DNA from: Styela clava
Lineage: Eukaryota > Chordata > Ascidiacea > Stolidobranchia > Styelidae
Length of the DNA: 64,000 nucleotides
Assembly (NCBI RefSeq): GCF_964204865.1
Contig: NC_135259.1
Span: 13,650,974 to 13,714,973 of the forward strand
Direction of reading: 5' to 3'
A program made the position numbers and the translations under genes. A model generated the notes under the pieces. That model saw only the letters and a program-made list of their open reading frames with translations. It searched no databases and was not told the DNA's origin. Of the stretch, positions 26,013-39,300 are shown piece after piece (the stretch's first letter is position 1; each line of letters begins with the position of its first letter).

Positions 26013-26410
26013 TAAAATTATTATTATGCAATCATCGGCGACAAGACGCATAACATAATTTAATGTTATCTTAGGTTCTAAAACGCATAACTATGAAGAT
26101 TGAAAAATGAGGAACAGACGGGACCGATCCACAATGCAAGTAAATATTTTGTATGGATTTCATCAAGCTAAATTATTATTATTGGTATCTTAGTTTCTCA
26201 GACTCAGCACTATGAAGATTGAAAAAATGAAGATATACAGATGCAGATCTAAGAAGAATCAAGAACAGACCGTAGAAAATCTATAATACAGGTAAATGTT
26301 TTATATGAATTTCATTAGGCTAAATTATTAATAATATTATCTTAGATTCTTAGACGCAGAGATGTGAGAATGAGGAAATGAAGAACAGACGAAACCAAGA
26401 AAAACTCACA
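26013..26410. repeat. Degenerate three-unit tandem repeat, period about 150-156
   Basis: Three diverged units start near 26013, 26170 and 26322. Each begins AAATTATTA, then has TATCTTAG, a purine-rich AAGA/GAAAAATGA block, and GAACAGAC. Units 1 and 2 end with a shared GATTTCAT/GAATTTCAT motif. No coding frame runs through the array. Confidence 0.65.
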
Positions 26411-26620
26411 ATACGAGGTGCGGCTAAAATGAAACGGGACTGACGTCACAGATTGCGCAACACGATTAACCATCGGTAATAAACACTTTTGCAGTGTGGC
26501 GTAATATGTGTTCTTTGTTTAACAGCTGTTTTGACACAATATCGCAATTATTTTTGCTTTTCATGATCCGTAAGTGAATGTGATAAATTTCTTGTTGAAA
26601 AAAAAAAATGCTGTGCGAAG
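26411..26620. mobile_element. Possible Tc1/mariner left-end fragment
   Basis: TACGAGGTGCGGCTAAAATG followed by AAACGGGACTG resembles mariner-type inverted repeats inserted after TA. No right end with the complementary sequence was found, and no transposase frame follows. Treated as a fragment. Confidence 0.35.
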
Positions 26621-26803
26621 TCTGATTGTATTTTTTGGCGATAGGGGGTTCAATTTAGTCCGGCAGATAAGGGGACCTTTTTGGCCCAAGTTTGATTTCT
26701 GACATAAAGTTTTTTTTATTTGTGATTATTCATCTTGGGGTCATTGCCCATCATTTCTACATGGGTGTGGAGTTTGCAGCCTTGAGCATTTTTTTTACGG
26801 CTC

Positions 26804-27142
26804 GATATTTGTATTAGTGTTTTTCGTCAAACCTGTGCATCATGATGACGCACAACCTGAATCATAACCTGTTACAATACTATGTTCAGGTTGTGCGCAA
26901 TCTTGGTGCACAAACTACGCAAGCACCAAATTTACTAGGAAATAAAATCAATAACTTTTAGGTATTTATTGAGATATTTGTATTAGACTTTTTCGTCAAA
27001 CATGTGCATCATAATGACGCACAACCTGAACCATAACCTGTTACAATACTATGTTCAGGTTGTGCGCAATCTTGGTGCACAAACTACGCAAGCATCAAAT
27101 TTACTAGGAAATAAAATCATCAACATCATAGGTATTTGTTGA
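26804..27142. repeat. Two-unit direct tandem repeat (period 169) containing hairpins
   Basis: Units 26804-26972 and 26973-27141 are about 95 percent alike by eye. Each contains an inverted repeat whose arms carry GCACAACCTGAA and TTCAGGTTGTGC, near 26834-26912 and 27003-27081, able to form a stem of about 25 pairs. A related hairpin occurs at 29441-29504. Confidence 0.85.
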
Positions 27143-29440
27143 GCCCAGCTTTGGGTCGCGACCCATATACAGTATATGGAAATACTGTCGAAACATACGC
27201 GTAAAATAAAGAGTACTATTTCAAAATACCCGTTTTTGTTGCAATTAACAATACAAGTCTGCTAATGCAGTCGCCAGTGGTTCAAGTAGATATACACCCG
27301 GTGGAGAACAGTCAATTATTTGTTAGCGAGAATTGTTATGCAGCGGGATGATCACGACGACGCAGAGAAAGATAATGATATCACGTGAATAAGAATGAGA
27401 AAAATGCTACATTTCATGGTATATCCCTGAGAAAGAATGTAGTTCATTCTTATGTTCCATGCCAATGCTTTTCAAACTACCAAAGACTCTCAACACTTTT
27501 GCTTCTTCTCTTCTATAAAAATTCATTGTTATTATATATTCGCATTTCCATCTGTTTGTTCGTGCTCCCAGATAGCCGATCAGCGGCCTCCAAGGAGGAC
27601 GGGGTCCCCTTTTAATAAACCATGTCATAAACTAAAAGAGGCTTGCCTGTTGTCATGCTGTCCCTGGAATTCAGCTACAACAAAAATTTCACGAAAACGG
27701 ATTTTTAAATTTTATGATTTTATTAATATTCTCAACAATGAATGATATACGGGTGGTATAATGCCAAGTTATTCCAACAACATGATCATGTTTTGCAATT
27801 TACAACCAATATTTTGTATGGAACTTTGTTTGACAGAGCCCCAAGAGCTCTAACTACAAATATCAAAAATGTGAGGCCAAAATAGTCACACTACAACATT
27901 GTCAAATGTGCTTTATTTACGATAGATAACAGGTTTACCAAAAAGAATTACATGAAAAATGGTAAAATAAAGATCAATTCAGTAATATCCACTTGGTGAT
28001 ATGCATATGTTGATGATTTTATGTGTTTATTTCGGAAGTTTAATACCAGAATTAATCGTGGTTGCTGGGGATGTTTTAAAAAAGGTTGCATGGAGAAACG
28101 TTTTCACAAAATGTCAAGGTTTGATGGTAGTAGAGAAGTAGGAAAATTACCCAAATGTTTTTTTTTCATTTGATAACCCCGCCACAGAACTTCCCCCCGA
28201 TAAGTATACGCAGCAATTGCGAGAGGCAGAAATGCCAAGATGGGATTTCATCGCATTGCAAACCAATATTAGCAATTCTTATATATATTCGCGCATTCCC
28301 ATCTGAACAGCGTGGAAAAGATTATACCCATCTACACACTTTAAGAACTATGTCAGATGAGCGTCATATTATCGAATATCAGTAGAGGAATAGTGCAATG
28401 GGAAAAGACATATAAGGCGGAACTTTCAGTAGTATGCAATCAAATAATCTTATTGTATAATATATATTTAAAAACATTTCGTCACGCCAGCTGCAGTCCG
28501 AAACTTTTTGTCTCTGGCTGAGCTTAGATACCAATTGGCACTCATGTAAACTGGTAAGACTGTAAGAGGCACGCGATGGAGCAGATACAAAGAGTATACA
28601 TCCCCCAGCTGTCATTTGAGTGGGTACTGCTGTTTTTATTGCAGATGTTACTGATCTTTCTGTATTAAAGATTTACTGGCATCACCGATTTAAGGATGTT
28701 GGAAACCAACACGCAATATTACAAAACTTACTTTCAACACGCGGTTTGAATGAATGAAAAAGCTGAAACTAGTATTCTTTAGAACAGCATACAAATTCTA
28801 TGGAATGAAATCATACACAAAAGCTCGTTAAAAACCTATAGCTCAATAATCAAGTGGAATTTGATGCATGTGCGCAAAAATGTGCGCGTTACTACGTACA
28901 ACCGAAGCACGCAGGAAAATGTGTGTGATGTACTAGTATTCAAAACGTTTGACTCAACTATGTTGGCATAACAGGTGCACATCTCGGTTTCGCATACGCA
29001 TACCTTCTATCTCCACAAGGGTATATTAATTTTGCCAAAGTCAATGCAGCACTGAAAGGTTGCGGTTCTTCCAAAAGAAACCACGTTACACATCTTTAGT
29101 TACCAGTGGATGATTTACATGGCCTTGTTCGGAGTGAAAGACGAGGTCAAATATTCCAATCCAATTCAACTAATAAAATATTTCCCAAGTCCCGAAGCTT
29201 AAACTAGGAAAACGAAATGCGCGCGGCAACGCAAATGTAGTTTGAAGAGCGCAATAGAAAGTGGCTAGATGCTGTCGATGGATCTTGGCTTGTATTAGTG
29301 AAATAAACTACCATTTATTCTACTAAAATTGAATTTCTGACATTGTAAGAAGATTCAATGTTACTATGTATGCAAAAATAAACCATGTAGTTATGAAATA
29401 ATTGTTTTTAACAAAAAGGCGCTCCTGAAGTATTCGTACC
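27143..29440. other. Intergenic with transposon scraps and a coding-like remnant
   Basis: Starts with a possible hAT end (CAGCTTTGGGTCGCGACCC near 27151). Between about 28185 and 28290 a plus-strand frame reads ELPPDKYTQQLREAEM, and around 29110-29205 another reads MALFGVKDEVKYSNPIQLI before a stop. These look protein-like but have no family I recognise, are interrupted by stops and frame changes, and may be a decayed gene or transposon. Confidence 0.4.
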
Positions 29441-29504
29441 AAGATGGCGCACAACCTGAACATTGTATGTTTACCAGGTTAGGGTTCAGGATGTGCGTCA
29501 TCTT
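29441..29504. repeat. Hairpin repeat related to the 26.8-27.1 kb array
   Basis: Arms AAGATGGCGCACAACCTGAAC and its imperfect complement at 29483-29504 form a stem of about 20 pairs. The core GCACAACCTGAAC is shared with the hairpins at 26834 and 27003. Confidence 0.7.
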
Positions 29505-30068
29505 GAACCGAATATTTTGAATCCACTTAAAAAAAATTGCTCAACATTATATACTTCACACCCACCTGGGTATCATTATATATGTCCTATACATTATATC
29601 TAAACAATAAAAAAAACTTTATGTCCCAAAACAATGTAAAGGCCCGATTCTGCCGGACTAATATGAAGTTTTTTCATGGTTGTCGATGCTTCCACAACAC
29701 AAAACTAATTTATTACTTCATATCTTTTTGTTATCAAAACTGCATCATAGGCAAACAGGCCGACATGGTTTTGTCTGTTCTGCATCCTAGTCATTTTCAA
29801 CTTCTTCTAATCGTTCAAAAATAACAAATTCATACATTCACATACACAAGGGTTGGGAGGGGGTTGGGGGTTCTTGGGATTGGTTGGGCCCCTCAAGGGA
29901 GAGAAAACATAGCATCGCAATCATTATTAGGCAATACTTGTTTGACCAATACTGGTATAAAATTATATGCAGAATCCGGTTATGAAGTGGTCAATTAAGT
30001 AATCTATATTCCAATTTCGACAACTTTTAAATTGAATTACAGTTGAATGTCGGGGCCTGCTTTTTATA

Positions 30069-30217
30069 GGATAGGATTTACATATTTATCCCGGGGGAGA
30101 GGAAAGTCGATAAGACGGCTTAATTATATGGCGAACCATGGCCTCTCGTCCGGTTACCAGTCCAGGACGGGTATGGGATTAGTTAGCCAGTTATTTGTTT
30201 TCGGAAGCATGGACTTA
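30069..30217 (-). mobile_element. tRNA-derived SINE, copy 2 (tail half)
   Basis: Contains the family blocks GATAAGACGGCTTAA, GGTTACCAGTCC, and GGGATTAGTTAGCCAGTTAT. It stops just after CATGGACTTAAATG, lacking the tRNA-like half, so it is a truncated copy. Confidence 0.75.
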
Positions 30218-30269
30218 AATGAAATTAAATGACAAACAAAGCGTTTTACTGATTAAAGTATACTGAACT

Positions 30270-31250
30270 TTGTAGGGTGTTTGATAAGCCAATTTGATTT
30301 ACATGCTAGATTGCTGACGTCCTATTCCCTAGATAGCCTGAAATATTTATATTTGTTTGGCACTAAAAATAATTTTTTAAAATTTAATTTTATATACCAA
30401 ATTTTATAGGGTGAATTAGGCAAGCGTCTGTTTAGTGGCGTCATCCTTTTGTCACCTATTCTGTTTTATTTTTATTAATTATATTGAACAAAATATTATA
30501 ATTTTTCCAACCTGATGTATGTTATCACTGAGAATAGTTTATCGTATACAAATTTGAATATACCAAAACATGTAGATGTGTTTGAAAAGCCTCTTTTTGT
30601 CGGATGTCAATCTTTTCGAGTTGCCATACTGCTCGAGGCTTTCCAAATTGCCTTAATGCTGCCTTCCAAATTCCTTAAAATATGTATTTCGGTTTGGCAC
30701 TGAATAATAATAAAGCATTTTTCTGTATTATGCTCTGCATATATTTAGCTATTCCATTTATCATAATTATCGCTTTTCACTTCCATGACCAAAATTTGAT
30801 TTTCAATAGATAAATCTCACCAAAATATATGCGCATTGTTTTTGTATTTTTATACCGGTTTGTAAACAAAGTAATTAATTTTATTACTAACTGTTAAAAA
30901 ATTCTCATTTCTGATCCCTGATATGCTACATCTTTGTAAGTAGTTTTTTCGTGTTCAAATACAAATATAACAAAACTTTTAGGATGTGCTTGACAAGCCC
31001 CTCTTTGACTTAAATTTTTATGAAAAGTATTTAACAAGTTCTACTTTGTTTATATTACTGATTGTAAAAAATGATGTAGCCTACTTTCTCTACCCAGTGC
31101 GTTTGCTACATGTCTGAAAATGTACGGATTATACAAATATACCAAAACTTGTACGTTTGCCAAGCCTCTATTTGTTGGCTGTCAACCTTTTCGAGTGTCC
31201 ATGCCGGTAGATTTACTGCTGGAGTCTTTCCAAATTGACTAAAATCAGAT
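30270..31250. repeat. Diverged direct repeats
   Basis: Segments near 30555, 30975 and 31140 share an AAAAC(A/T)TGTA start, then TTGAAAAGCCTC or TTGCCAAGCCTC, then TTTGTTGG and GTCAACCTTTTCGAGT-like words. Spacing varies from about 165 to 420 bases. The repeats are old and no coding frame runs through them. Confidence 0.45.
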
Positions 31251-31699
31251 GTTGAAATTAAGAAGACTGCGACAACCCGTGAACCTATCTTATTCGTGCT
31301 ACTGAAATATTAATTTTACAATTACATTACAAATGACTTTAATGTGACACTTGTTGTTGCATCACGCACTTAAACCAGTTTATAAGCGCCACTTCTCCGA
31401 AAAACTATAAAAATGAGCATCAAACATTTTGTAATAAAAAGTATGAGATGATTTTTCAAGATGTTTTTGACCTATCGCTCCTACCTTTATTGATGCGTAT
31501 CGGGAAGTTCTGTTGCCAAAGCGAAGGTACGCCGGGTTAGACTTGAGCGAGGCAAAAGCGAGACAGACTTCTGTATTGTGGCGCTACCGTATGTAGCATT
31601 CTGTTATGCTGTAATCGTTGAATGGAGAATGGGTACCGGTAGTATACTTTGACGGGACGGAATTATAGTATAATTTTATAATCACAGATTTGGCAGAAA

Positions 31700-32083
31700 G
31701 GTAAAACAGTACCGGTAAATTGAATTTATTGATTCATATAGACTACACAGTACAGCATATAACTTAACAGCATTCGAAATAAGAAACAATAAAACATTTA
31801 TAATACCAGAATACAGTACCGATAATAAATACCGGTACAATATGTAAAATATTTAATCATATAATACAGTATTAGTTATGTTTAACACAATTCCAGAATT
31901 CTGAAGTGTGCCCGGTGCCCTTTTAGGAATCGCGACAACGCATAATTCCAATGGTTACATTATTACTGTATTATGTAATGATAATGCCACAATTTTCTGA
32001 TCTCATCGAAAACTGTATGTGATATTTGAAAACACTTCGCGACCCATCTTGAATAGCTTCGTGACCCACTGGTTGAGAATCAC
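31700..32083. mobile_element. hAT-type right-end fragment
   Basis: Ends with GACCCACTGGTTGAGAATCACTG, the complement of the common CAGTG(A/G)TTCTCAACC hAT terminus. The inner part, around 31730-31860, resembles 56215-56300, so the family occurs twice. A convincing left end was not found. Confidence 0.6.
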
Positions 32084-32288
32084 TGTACTAAAATAGCCTA
32101 TCGACGATACTACATCTAACTATCTTCCCCTGCACCATCATGCTTAAATACCAGAATACATAAATCATTAACAAATTCGTTTTATAATTCTGCAGTTAAC
32201 TTGGAATAGGCCCAAACTAAACACAGATACAGCTATAGCTAGACTACCCATCTTTGTTTTAGTTGCTTATACCTTTTGAACAAACCAT

Positions 32289-33387
32289 ATGAAGCTTCAA
32301 TCAATTGAGGATGGGCTTGTATTTCGTCTATCTGAGCACACACCTGATGTTATAAGACAGGCAAGTTTTCTTAAATTCACGTTTATGAGAAAAAGCAGTC
32401 GATATTTTATATTCTTTTGACACCTAGCTTCTTTTCCTAGCTCTGGCAGACAGGTGATTTTCTAGAATGTTTTGCTTGTTATTCTATAATCTTAGCAATG
32501 CTCATGTCCGCACATCTGGAACGATAATCAGATTACTGGATTATGTAAATATGCTCATATCTGACCTGAAGTGTCCAGATGTAACACAAAACTAAGAAAA
32601 ATCCTGAGTCGTTAAGGATGGGGATTTTCATGTTCATCCTGGGGAAAGGAATGCTGCCAAACAGCATAATGATATGGCTAACTACGATTGGTACCAGTCA
32701 AGTATAAGTATTCTAGATGCCATTTAAAATAATCAGACAAACTCCAGTGTTAGAGGGTACCTACATCTGAATTCTAACACAATTACGAATTAATTTAAAA
32801 ATGGGTTATCAAGAATTATAATAAAAATTGGATATTCACATTTAGATATTGGTGGAGCGTGGCTGGACGGAATATGATGAAGAAGCAGAGGAGAATGAAG
32901 GAGAGTGGAACTTATGGTGGAGGACACAAAGATTCCGTAAATCTGAACATTCTGAAGTAGCTCATTGGCAGAGACTCAATCATTTCCCACGTACTGATGC
33001 AATTACAAGAAAAGATTGTCTTGTTAGAAATTTAAGAAGAATGAGGTTGGATACCAAGTGACTAAATAGATTTGGGGTCATACTTGAAGTCAAATTAAAC
33101 AATGACTTAAATATTTGACTACAAGTCAAATTAAATTTTTTTTTTTAAATTTTTTTTATTTGTAATTGGCTTACAGTTAGAAATCTATGTTATTTTATAA
33201 ATGTAATTTCGTACTCAAAATTCATGCATTAACATTCATATGTTTTTTATGTAGACTATATTTTATACTTTATAGGTGTGTTCATGGTGCTTCAGTTTAT
33301 GACTTCCATCCACTTTCATACATATTACCAAATGAATATACTAAATTTGTGTCAGATTATGCAAAAGAAACACAGAAAAGTGGGAAG
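32289..33387 (+). CDS. TTLL2: TTLL2-like gene, exons 1-3
   Basis: Exons 32289-32360, 32846-33045 and 33276-33387. Exon 1 encodes VFRLSEHTPDVIRQ and ends at a GC donor (CAG then GCAAGT). Exon 2 encodes ERGWTEYDEE, WNLWWR and LTRKDC-like ITRKDCL, the opening of the TTL domain. Exon 3 encodes YDFHPLSYILPNEYTKF. Phases are 0, 2 and 0 at the ends. Confidence 0.92.
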
Positions 33388-36300
33388 GTAGGAATTGTAA
33401 GCTTAGAGATTAGGCCTAAACTCATACCATTGTTCAAGTCGACAAATTCATCAATACTAATACTTAGGGTTACCATATTTTTGGGACTTCAAATCAGGAC
33501 GCCTCAAAGGCAACAACCCATTAGCTGTGATTTTGTAACTTCACATTTTCCGATTTTACTACATAGGCCTATATTCCTACATTTAAAGCTGTCTCGGCTG
33601 TCTGTCATATTGTTATCAAAATTTCATGCGCTTATTGTTTGTCTAAATATCGGGTTCAGTTCGAAAACTAGGAAGGAATTGACGTTAACGATACCGGTAC
33701 AAATGATTCGAATTTAGAATAATTAGTATTGGTTTTATATGCGATACGTCTGCCATCAATGGGAATCAGCAGGAAACGAACGCATTCACCTTCAGTAAGA
33801 AGGCTAACGTTGCGCTACACAGAAACAACAGTAACATGAACATGTTTGTGTATTATGCTGGAAAAGTGAGACTTTTGGCTGACTTATCGGGACGGCGGCA
33901 CAAAACGCTGAAAAGTGGGACTGTCCCGCCTAAAGCGGGACGTATGGTAAGCCTACTAAAACTGTATTCATTGAAATATTCACTTTTAATTCAGGATGTT
34001 TATTGGATATGCAAACCAACTGATTTGTCAAGGGGACGTGGAATTTTTGTGTTCAAAGATTTGAAAGATCTCAATTATGACTGCCCTGTGATAGTTCAGA
34101 AATATATCAGCTCACCATTACTTATTTCTGGATATAAGTTTGATTTGAGAATATATGTCTGTGTTCCAAGTTTTCATCCTCTCACAATTTATATTTATCA
34201 GGTGAGTAACAAGTAGTTGTTATTTGACTAGTATTTGAAGGTAATTACGGAATATGAAATCATATCATATTGTCGTATAATTTGAGTCTTTTAACCTTTG
34301 ACCTTTAACTGATTCTGATTGAGTTTTGAAAATATTTCTAGCTCGAGTCCCTCCATTCCTACTCATTGTAAAATGATTCTTTCTATTTACAGGAAGGAAT
34401 TGTTAGATTTGGAACAGATAAGTTTGATCTTGGACAGCTAGGGAATGTTTTTTCACATTTGACAAATACATCAATAAATAAATATGGTCCCGCATACTCA
34501 GCAGATAAAGAACGAGTGGGTCCTGGATGCAAATGGACTCTAACCCAGGTAAATCTTGTCTAAGTTGTGTTCAAATTGAATCATACTTTGCATATTTAAT
34601 CATTCCCATAACTTTAATCAGGCGTTTTGGCATCTCTGCTTTGGGGAGGCGTTTTTGAAGGCGAGAGGATTTGGCCCCAACCTATTTTGCAATGTTGTTT
34701 TTGGTGGTCATGCTCAACTATCAACCAATTGCCCATGCTGACTTTGATAAGATATTGTTTTTTTTTCTGATTATAGCTGCGACACTTTTTTCGACAAATG
34801 GATAATGTGGACGAAACTTTGTTGTGGCAGAGAATAACAAATATAGTTGTTTTAACATTGGCAACGCAAGCTCCTACAGTTCCAAAATCACAAAGCTGCT
34901 TCGAATTATTTGGTTTTGATATTCTTATTGATCAAAATTTCAAGCCATGGTTGTTGGAGGCAAGTAAACAATAAATATAACTTATTATATGAAATACAGT
35001 ATTTTTTTTCTATAAGCATAAATTGTAATTTGTGTGATATCATAGATATGAATAAGTTTATTATAATATATACTCATCTTTTCAGTTTAACTACTGCATT
35101 GATTTTTCTATATCTCTAAAAAATGCCTACCTTCAGTTTGTGAATGTGGATACATTGGTCTATTATCACATGCCAAAGATCCCAGGTTCAAATCCCATGC
35201 CCACCACCTTAGTGTAATAAACTGGGTAGGCAATTGCGATTGGAAAGAACCCAGTTGTAATAAAATATAGTACTTGCCTACATAGAGCCTTATCCATAAA
35301 TAAAAAATATAGTTGTTTTGTTAGTAATTCCACGACATTTTGATTCTGACAATTTCCATGAAATTTCACAAAGTAGGGTTCAAATTTGTGAAAAAAACTA
35401 TCGTTCTTCATATTCGTTAGGTGAATTTCAGTCCAGCGTTGAGTATGGATTGCCAGGCAGATTTCATAGCGAAACATTCGATGCTCAATGATCTAATTGA
35501 TCTCCTTAACTTCAAAGGTATTCTATTAATGTTTACTTCTCTTAATAACTAGTCCTAGTTTTGTTTAGAATACTAATAAATCATTAAAATGCGATTCAAT
35601 CACAACTAAATTCAAATTTATATTTAGCAGGTGACGCTGAAAGAGGTGGAAAATCTTATCGGGAATGTAGGAGTCCATCACCCACGTACAGCACGCCACG
35701 AAGGTTAGTCTGTTTGTGTTTAATGCAAAACAACTCAGCATATAAGTAAGAGTATTGTTGAGTAAATGTAGAAAAGTTTAGGATTTTTATTATCCATTAA
35801 TTAATAAATTACCCTTTAACTGGTTTATGTAATTATTAACTATATATAAACTATTCACTTTTTTGGCGAACGCGGTTCTATCAGTGAACAGAGTGTACCA
35901 ATATAATGTGAAATTTTGCTCTTTACATGTGGTCCTCAACACTCAGGGTAAGTTTTAAGAGAGAGAATAGTTGAAACTTTAATGGCTCGTAACATAAAGT
36001 ATCTGTTCTACTTCCCGATTAAAGTAAGAAGTATTCTTCTTTATGATTATTTCTGTTTTTTTGCATTTGTCTCACTCTCAGACACCAGGTCATTGCATTT
36101 TCTTCAAAAAAAATATTTTTATGCATTGATATCTCTTGATGTTGCCATAGTGATGAACTTATAGTTGAATGATTTATTATCTTTTTGTCAAAAACAACAT
36201 GTGTATCATATTCAACCACGTTTTAGATATGAAAGAAATAGCCAACGCAAATCTTACGTACGAAATGATAGTTCATCCAATTCTACATCTTCCAATTCCT

Positions 36301-39300
36301 ATACATATTCTAAACCAAGAGTATCGAAGCAAAGTCCACTTTTGTTGGGAAGATATAAATCATCACCAAGGGACGCAAACACTGGATCTCAACAACATGT
36401 CACACCTCGTTGTTCAACTTTGTCAAAAAACAATCAAAGACTACCAAGCATTGTCAAAACACTAGTAGATGAAGGTAACAATAGTGTTTGTCAATTACAA
36501 TAGTCACACCGTTTCAAGGTTGTCCAAAACAAATACAATATTATTATATACTATATTTCTGAATCTTGATTATGGGAGTAATCTAGAATTTTTTAGGATA
36601 GCATAGGATTTACCGGTACATATTAACCTCCGGAGTGAGGAAAGTCGATGAGACGGCTTAATCATATGGCGAACCACAGCCTTTCGTTCGGTTACCAGTT
36701 ATGGGATCAGTTGGCCAGTGATTAGTTTCCAGATGCATAGACTTGAACCACCCAATGGCGGCGAGAGGTTGAGCAATCATCTCGCATATAATTTCCGCCA
36801 CAGGATTTGAACCCACGCAGGTTATTATTCATAGATACGGTGGCAAGTGAGTCCCTAACGCTTAGCACGATGCACCACACCGCTTAAAACTCATTAATTT
36901 GAAGTGACTGTATATCCAAAAAGGTCTTCATCGAATTTCTGAAAACTAGGAATTATAAATCAAATTACCTGTATCACTGTGTATCTTAATGTTCATGTTT
37001 TCTCAAATTTCAGACTTCTTCCTCTGTATGTTTTTATTGAACATGACTCTATTTACAATATATTATATAATCAATATTCCACACTTGAAAATTTTAATTT
37101 GGAAGGTTTTGGCCAGCCCTAGTCTGTTTTCTTTGTGTATTACCGGTACTTACTATGAAGCTACTAACGAACAATACCAAATTAAAATTGTAAGATGATC
37201 AGAAGTAGATAGAAGATAAATTTTGGTTAATTGTCTCAGTTTTTAATAATACAAGTTGGATATAGAAATGGCTTAATACTTTTACTTACTTGAAATAATT
37301 AGCAGTAATCTGGAGGAAATAAAAAGGATAACTTTACCGAAAAAATGACCAACTTTTATCATTTTTATTTTAAAATATATTTTTTGAAAAGACAAATTTT
37401 ATATTCAGTTTTCAGCATTTTTAGATGGCATTTTACTGGATTTTGTGACAAAATAAGTTCATTTTCCAGAAGGTGAATCTTGTGATAGCGGGATATCATC
37501 TATGACCTCCATTCCAAGAAATTTGAGCAACAGTAGTATGGCATCTAGTCAGTCATCTGTGGATAATCAAAACCATGCAGGGTAAGGAATTTAATATCAA
37601 ATACAAATAATATTTCATGATTTAATATTTCGTATCATGTCAAGCGATTCTTATTCGTCTACTTTGTTCCCTATTAATACAATTTATGCCTATTTTTGTG
37701 TTGTACACATTTAATGATGGTGAATATATAAGATAAGATAGATAATTTATTTCGATTTCGCCATTGTGCAAAAATCCAACCACAAGACAGGAATTCAGTG
37801 AAGGTGCCAAAACTTCAAAGAAGATTCAAAATCCATAATATACATAGATTATAGGTGATTTTGTATCTTGTGAACTTTGAGATTATAAATAGATATAAAC
37901 CATAAAAGCACAATGATTATGCCTCTAATCAGCTTGTGAACATTTTGATGAAACATGAATATAAATAATAAAATGATATTGGGGTTTCAAGTTTGTGAAT
38001 ATTGTTACAATACATGCCCCTGTTATGCAAACTGGAGCAGTGAAAATACAAACAATAAAGGGATAAACATGGGCACATATTAGCCTTATTTACACTGTAA
38101 AACGCTAGGTTGAAGTGAAATAAGTTAATAAATTAAACAGAAATGATGATGAACATTATCTCGCTGAAGAAGAAAGCGTTTGTCTGACTGGCAGAACTGA
38201 TTTGTTGGAGGATAATGAAGATAGTGATTTTACAACGGATGGCAGTTGGTTGTTGGGGTCCGACAAACACACCATGGCAACGAAACTACTAAAATCTTCT
38301 GTAATTGATCGGCCTTCTAGCAGGAGTTCTGAAAAGGAGCGAACTGCCTCGAGAAAACCATTCAGGTACATAAGCAGTTGTTTTTTATTAGATAGATAGT
38401 TTAGTTTATTTCGAAAACTCCACAATCTGACAATACAAACAAATAAAAAATGGAGAATTCTGGAGAGCGAGGAAAACCTTAAAAAAATTCAAAACAAGAT
38501 GAGCATCATGTGCCCGCTCACCAACACGAATTCACAAAAACAAACTCAATATAATAAAAATAAACACACACACAAAAATACACGAATGTAATAAACTTCC
38601 AGACTGTTGTTTTCTTTTAAAATACTCAAGCTAATAAGGACCAATTCAATCCGATACAATGACAACGTGTGTAGGTGTTTTATTATATTTATTATTATGA
38701 ATATTTATATTATTTTTAAATATATGTATTCTAAATTTGATGTTATGGAAATTTATACCTTGCAAGTTGTAACTGAAATATTATCCGGATTTTATTTATT
38801 GCTAGTTGATTATATAGGCATATATTATAAAGTTTTTCTTGCAGTAATTAATGTTAATAAATAAAGTCAGATCCAGTGTGTATGCTTTGTTTTTAAGAAA
38901 GTAAATGTTTCCTAATTTAGCAAAGTTTGGGAACTTGTGATCTAGTCCAAAGAGGTATTATAGCTGGTTTTTTATTGAATATAAAATGAGGGAAATAAAA
39001 TTGCAGATTAGTTTTAGTGATATATATGTTAAATGGTCTACTCCTTGTTTTTTCAGGCTACAATCAAGACCCAACTATTCCAAGACACTGCCTCGAATCC
39101 AAACTAGTGCCACGACACCTCGTTTCAATCGTTCGTCTAAGTCTACACTTACATCGATGGATTATAACAGAGGTGTAGATAGTCAACTCAAAGACTCAAG
39201 ACTCCATCCTATAGCCGAAGCAACTAACACTCCACAATCTACTCTTGCTATGAGTATGCAATCCATCGATGAGAGTGAGGATCCTGGTTTAAACCGACAT

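Noticed and set aside
27151-32083. A single 4.9-kb hAT element from the CAGCTTTGGG end to the right end at 32083.
   Set aside because: The flanks show no target duplication and the interval holds unrelated repeats, so the two ends were treated as separate remnants.
35150-35225. A functional tRNA gene.
   Set aside because: Only a B-box-like stretch is present; no acceptor stem, anticodon arm or terminator could be drawn.
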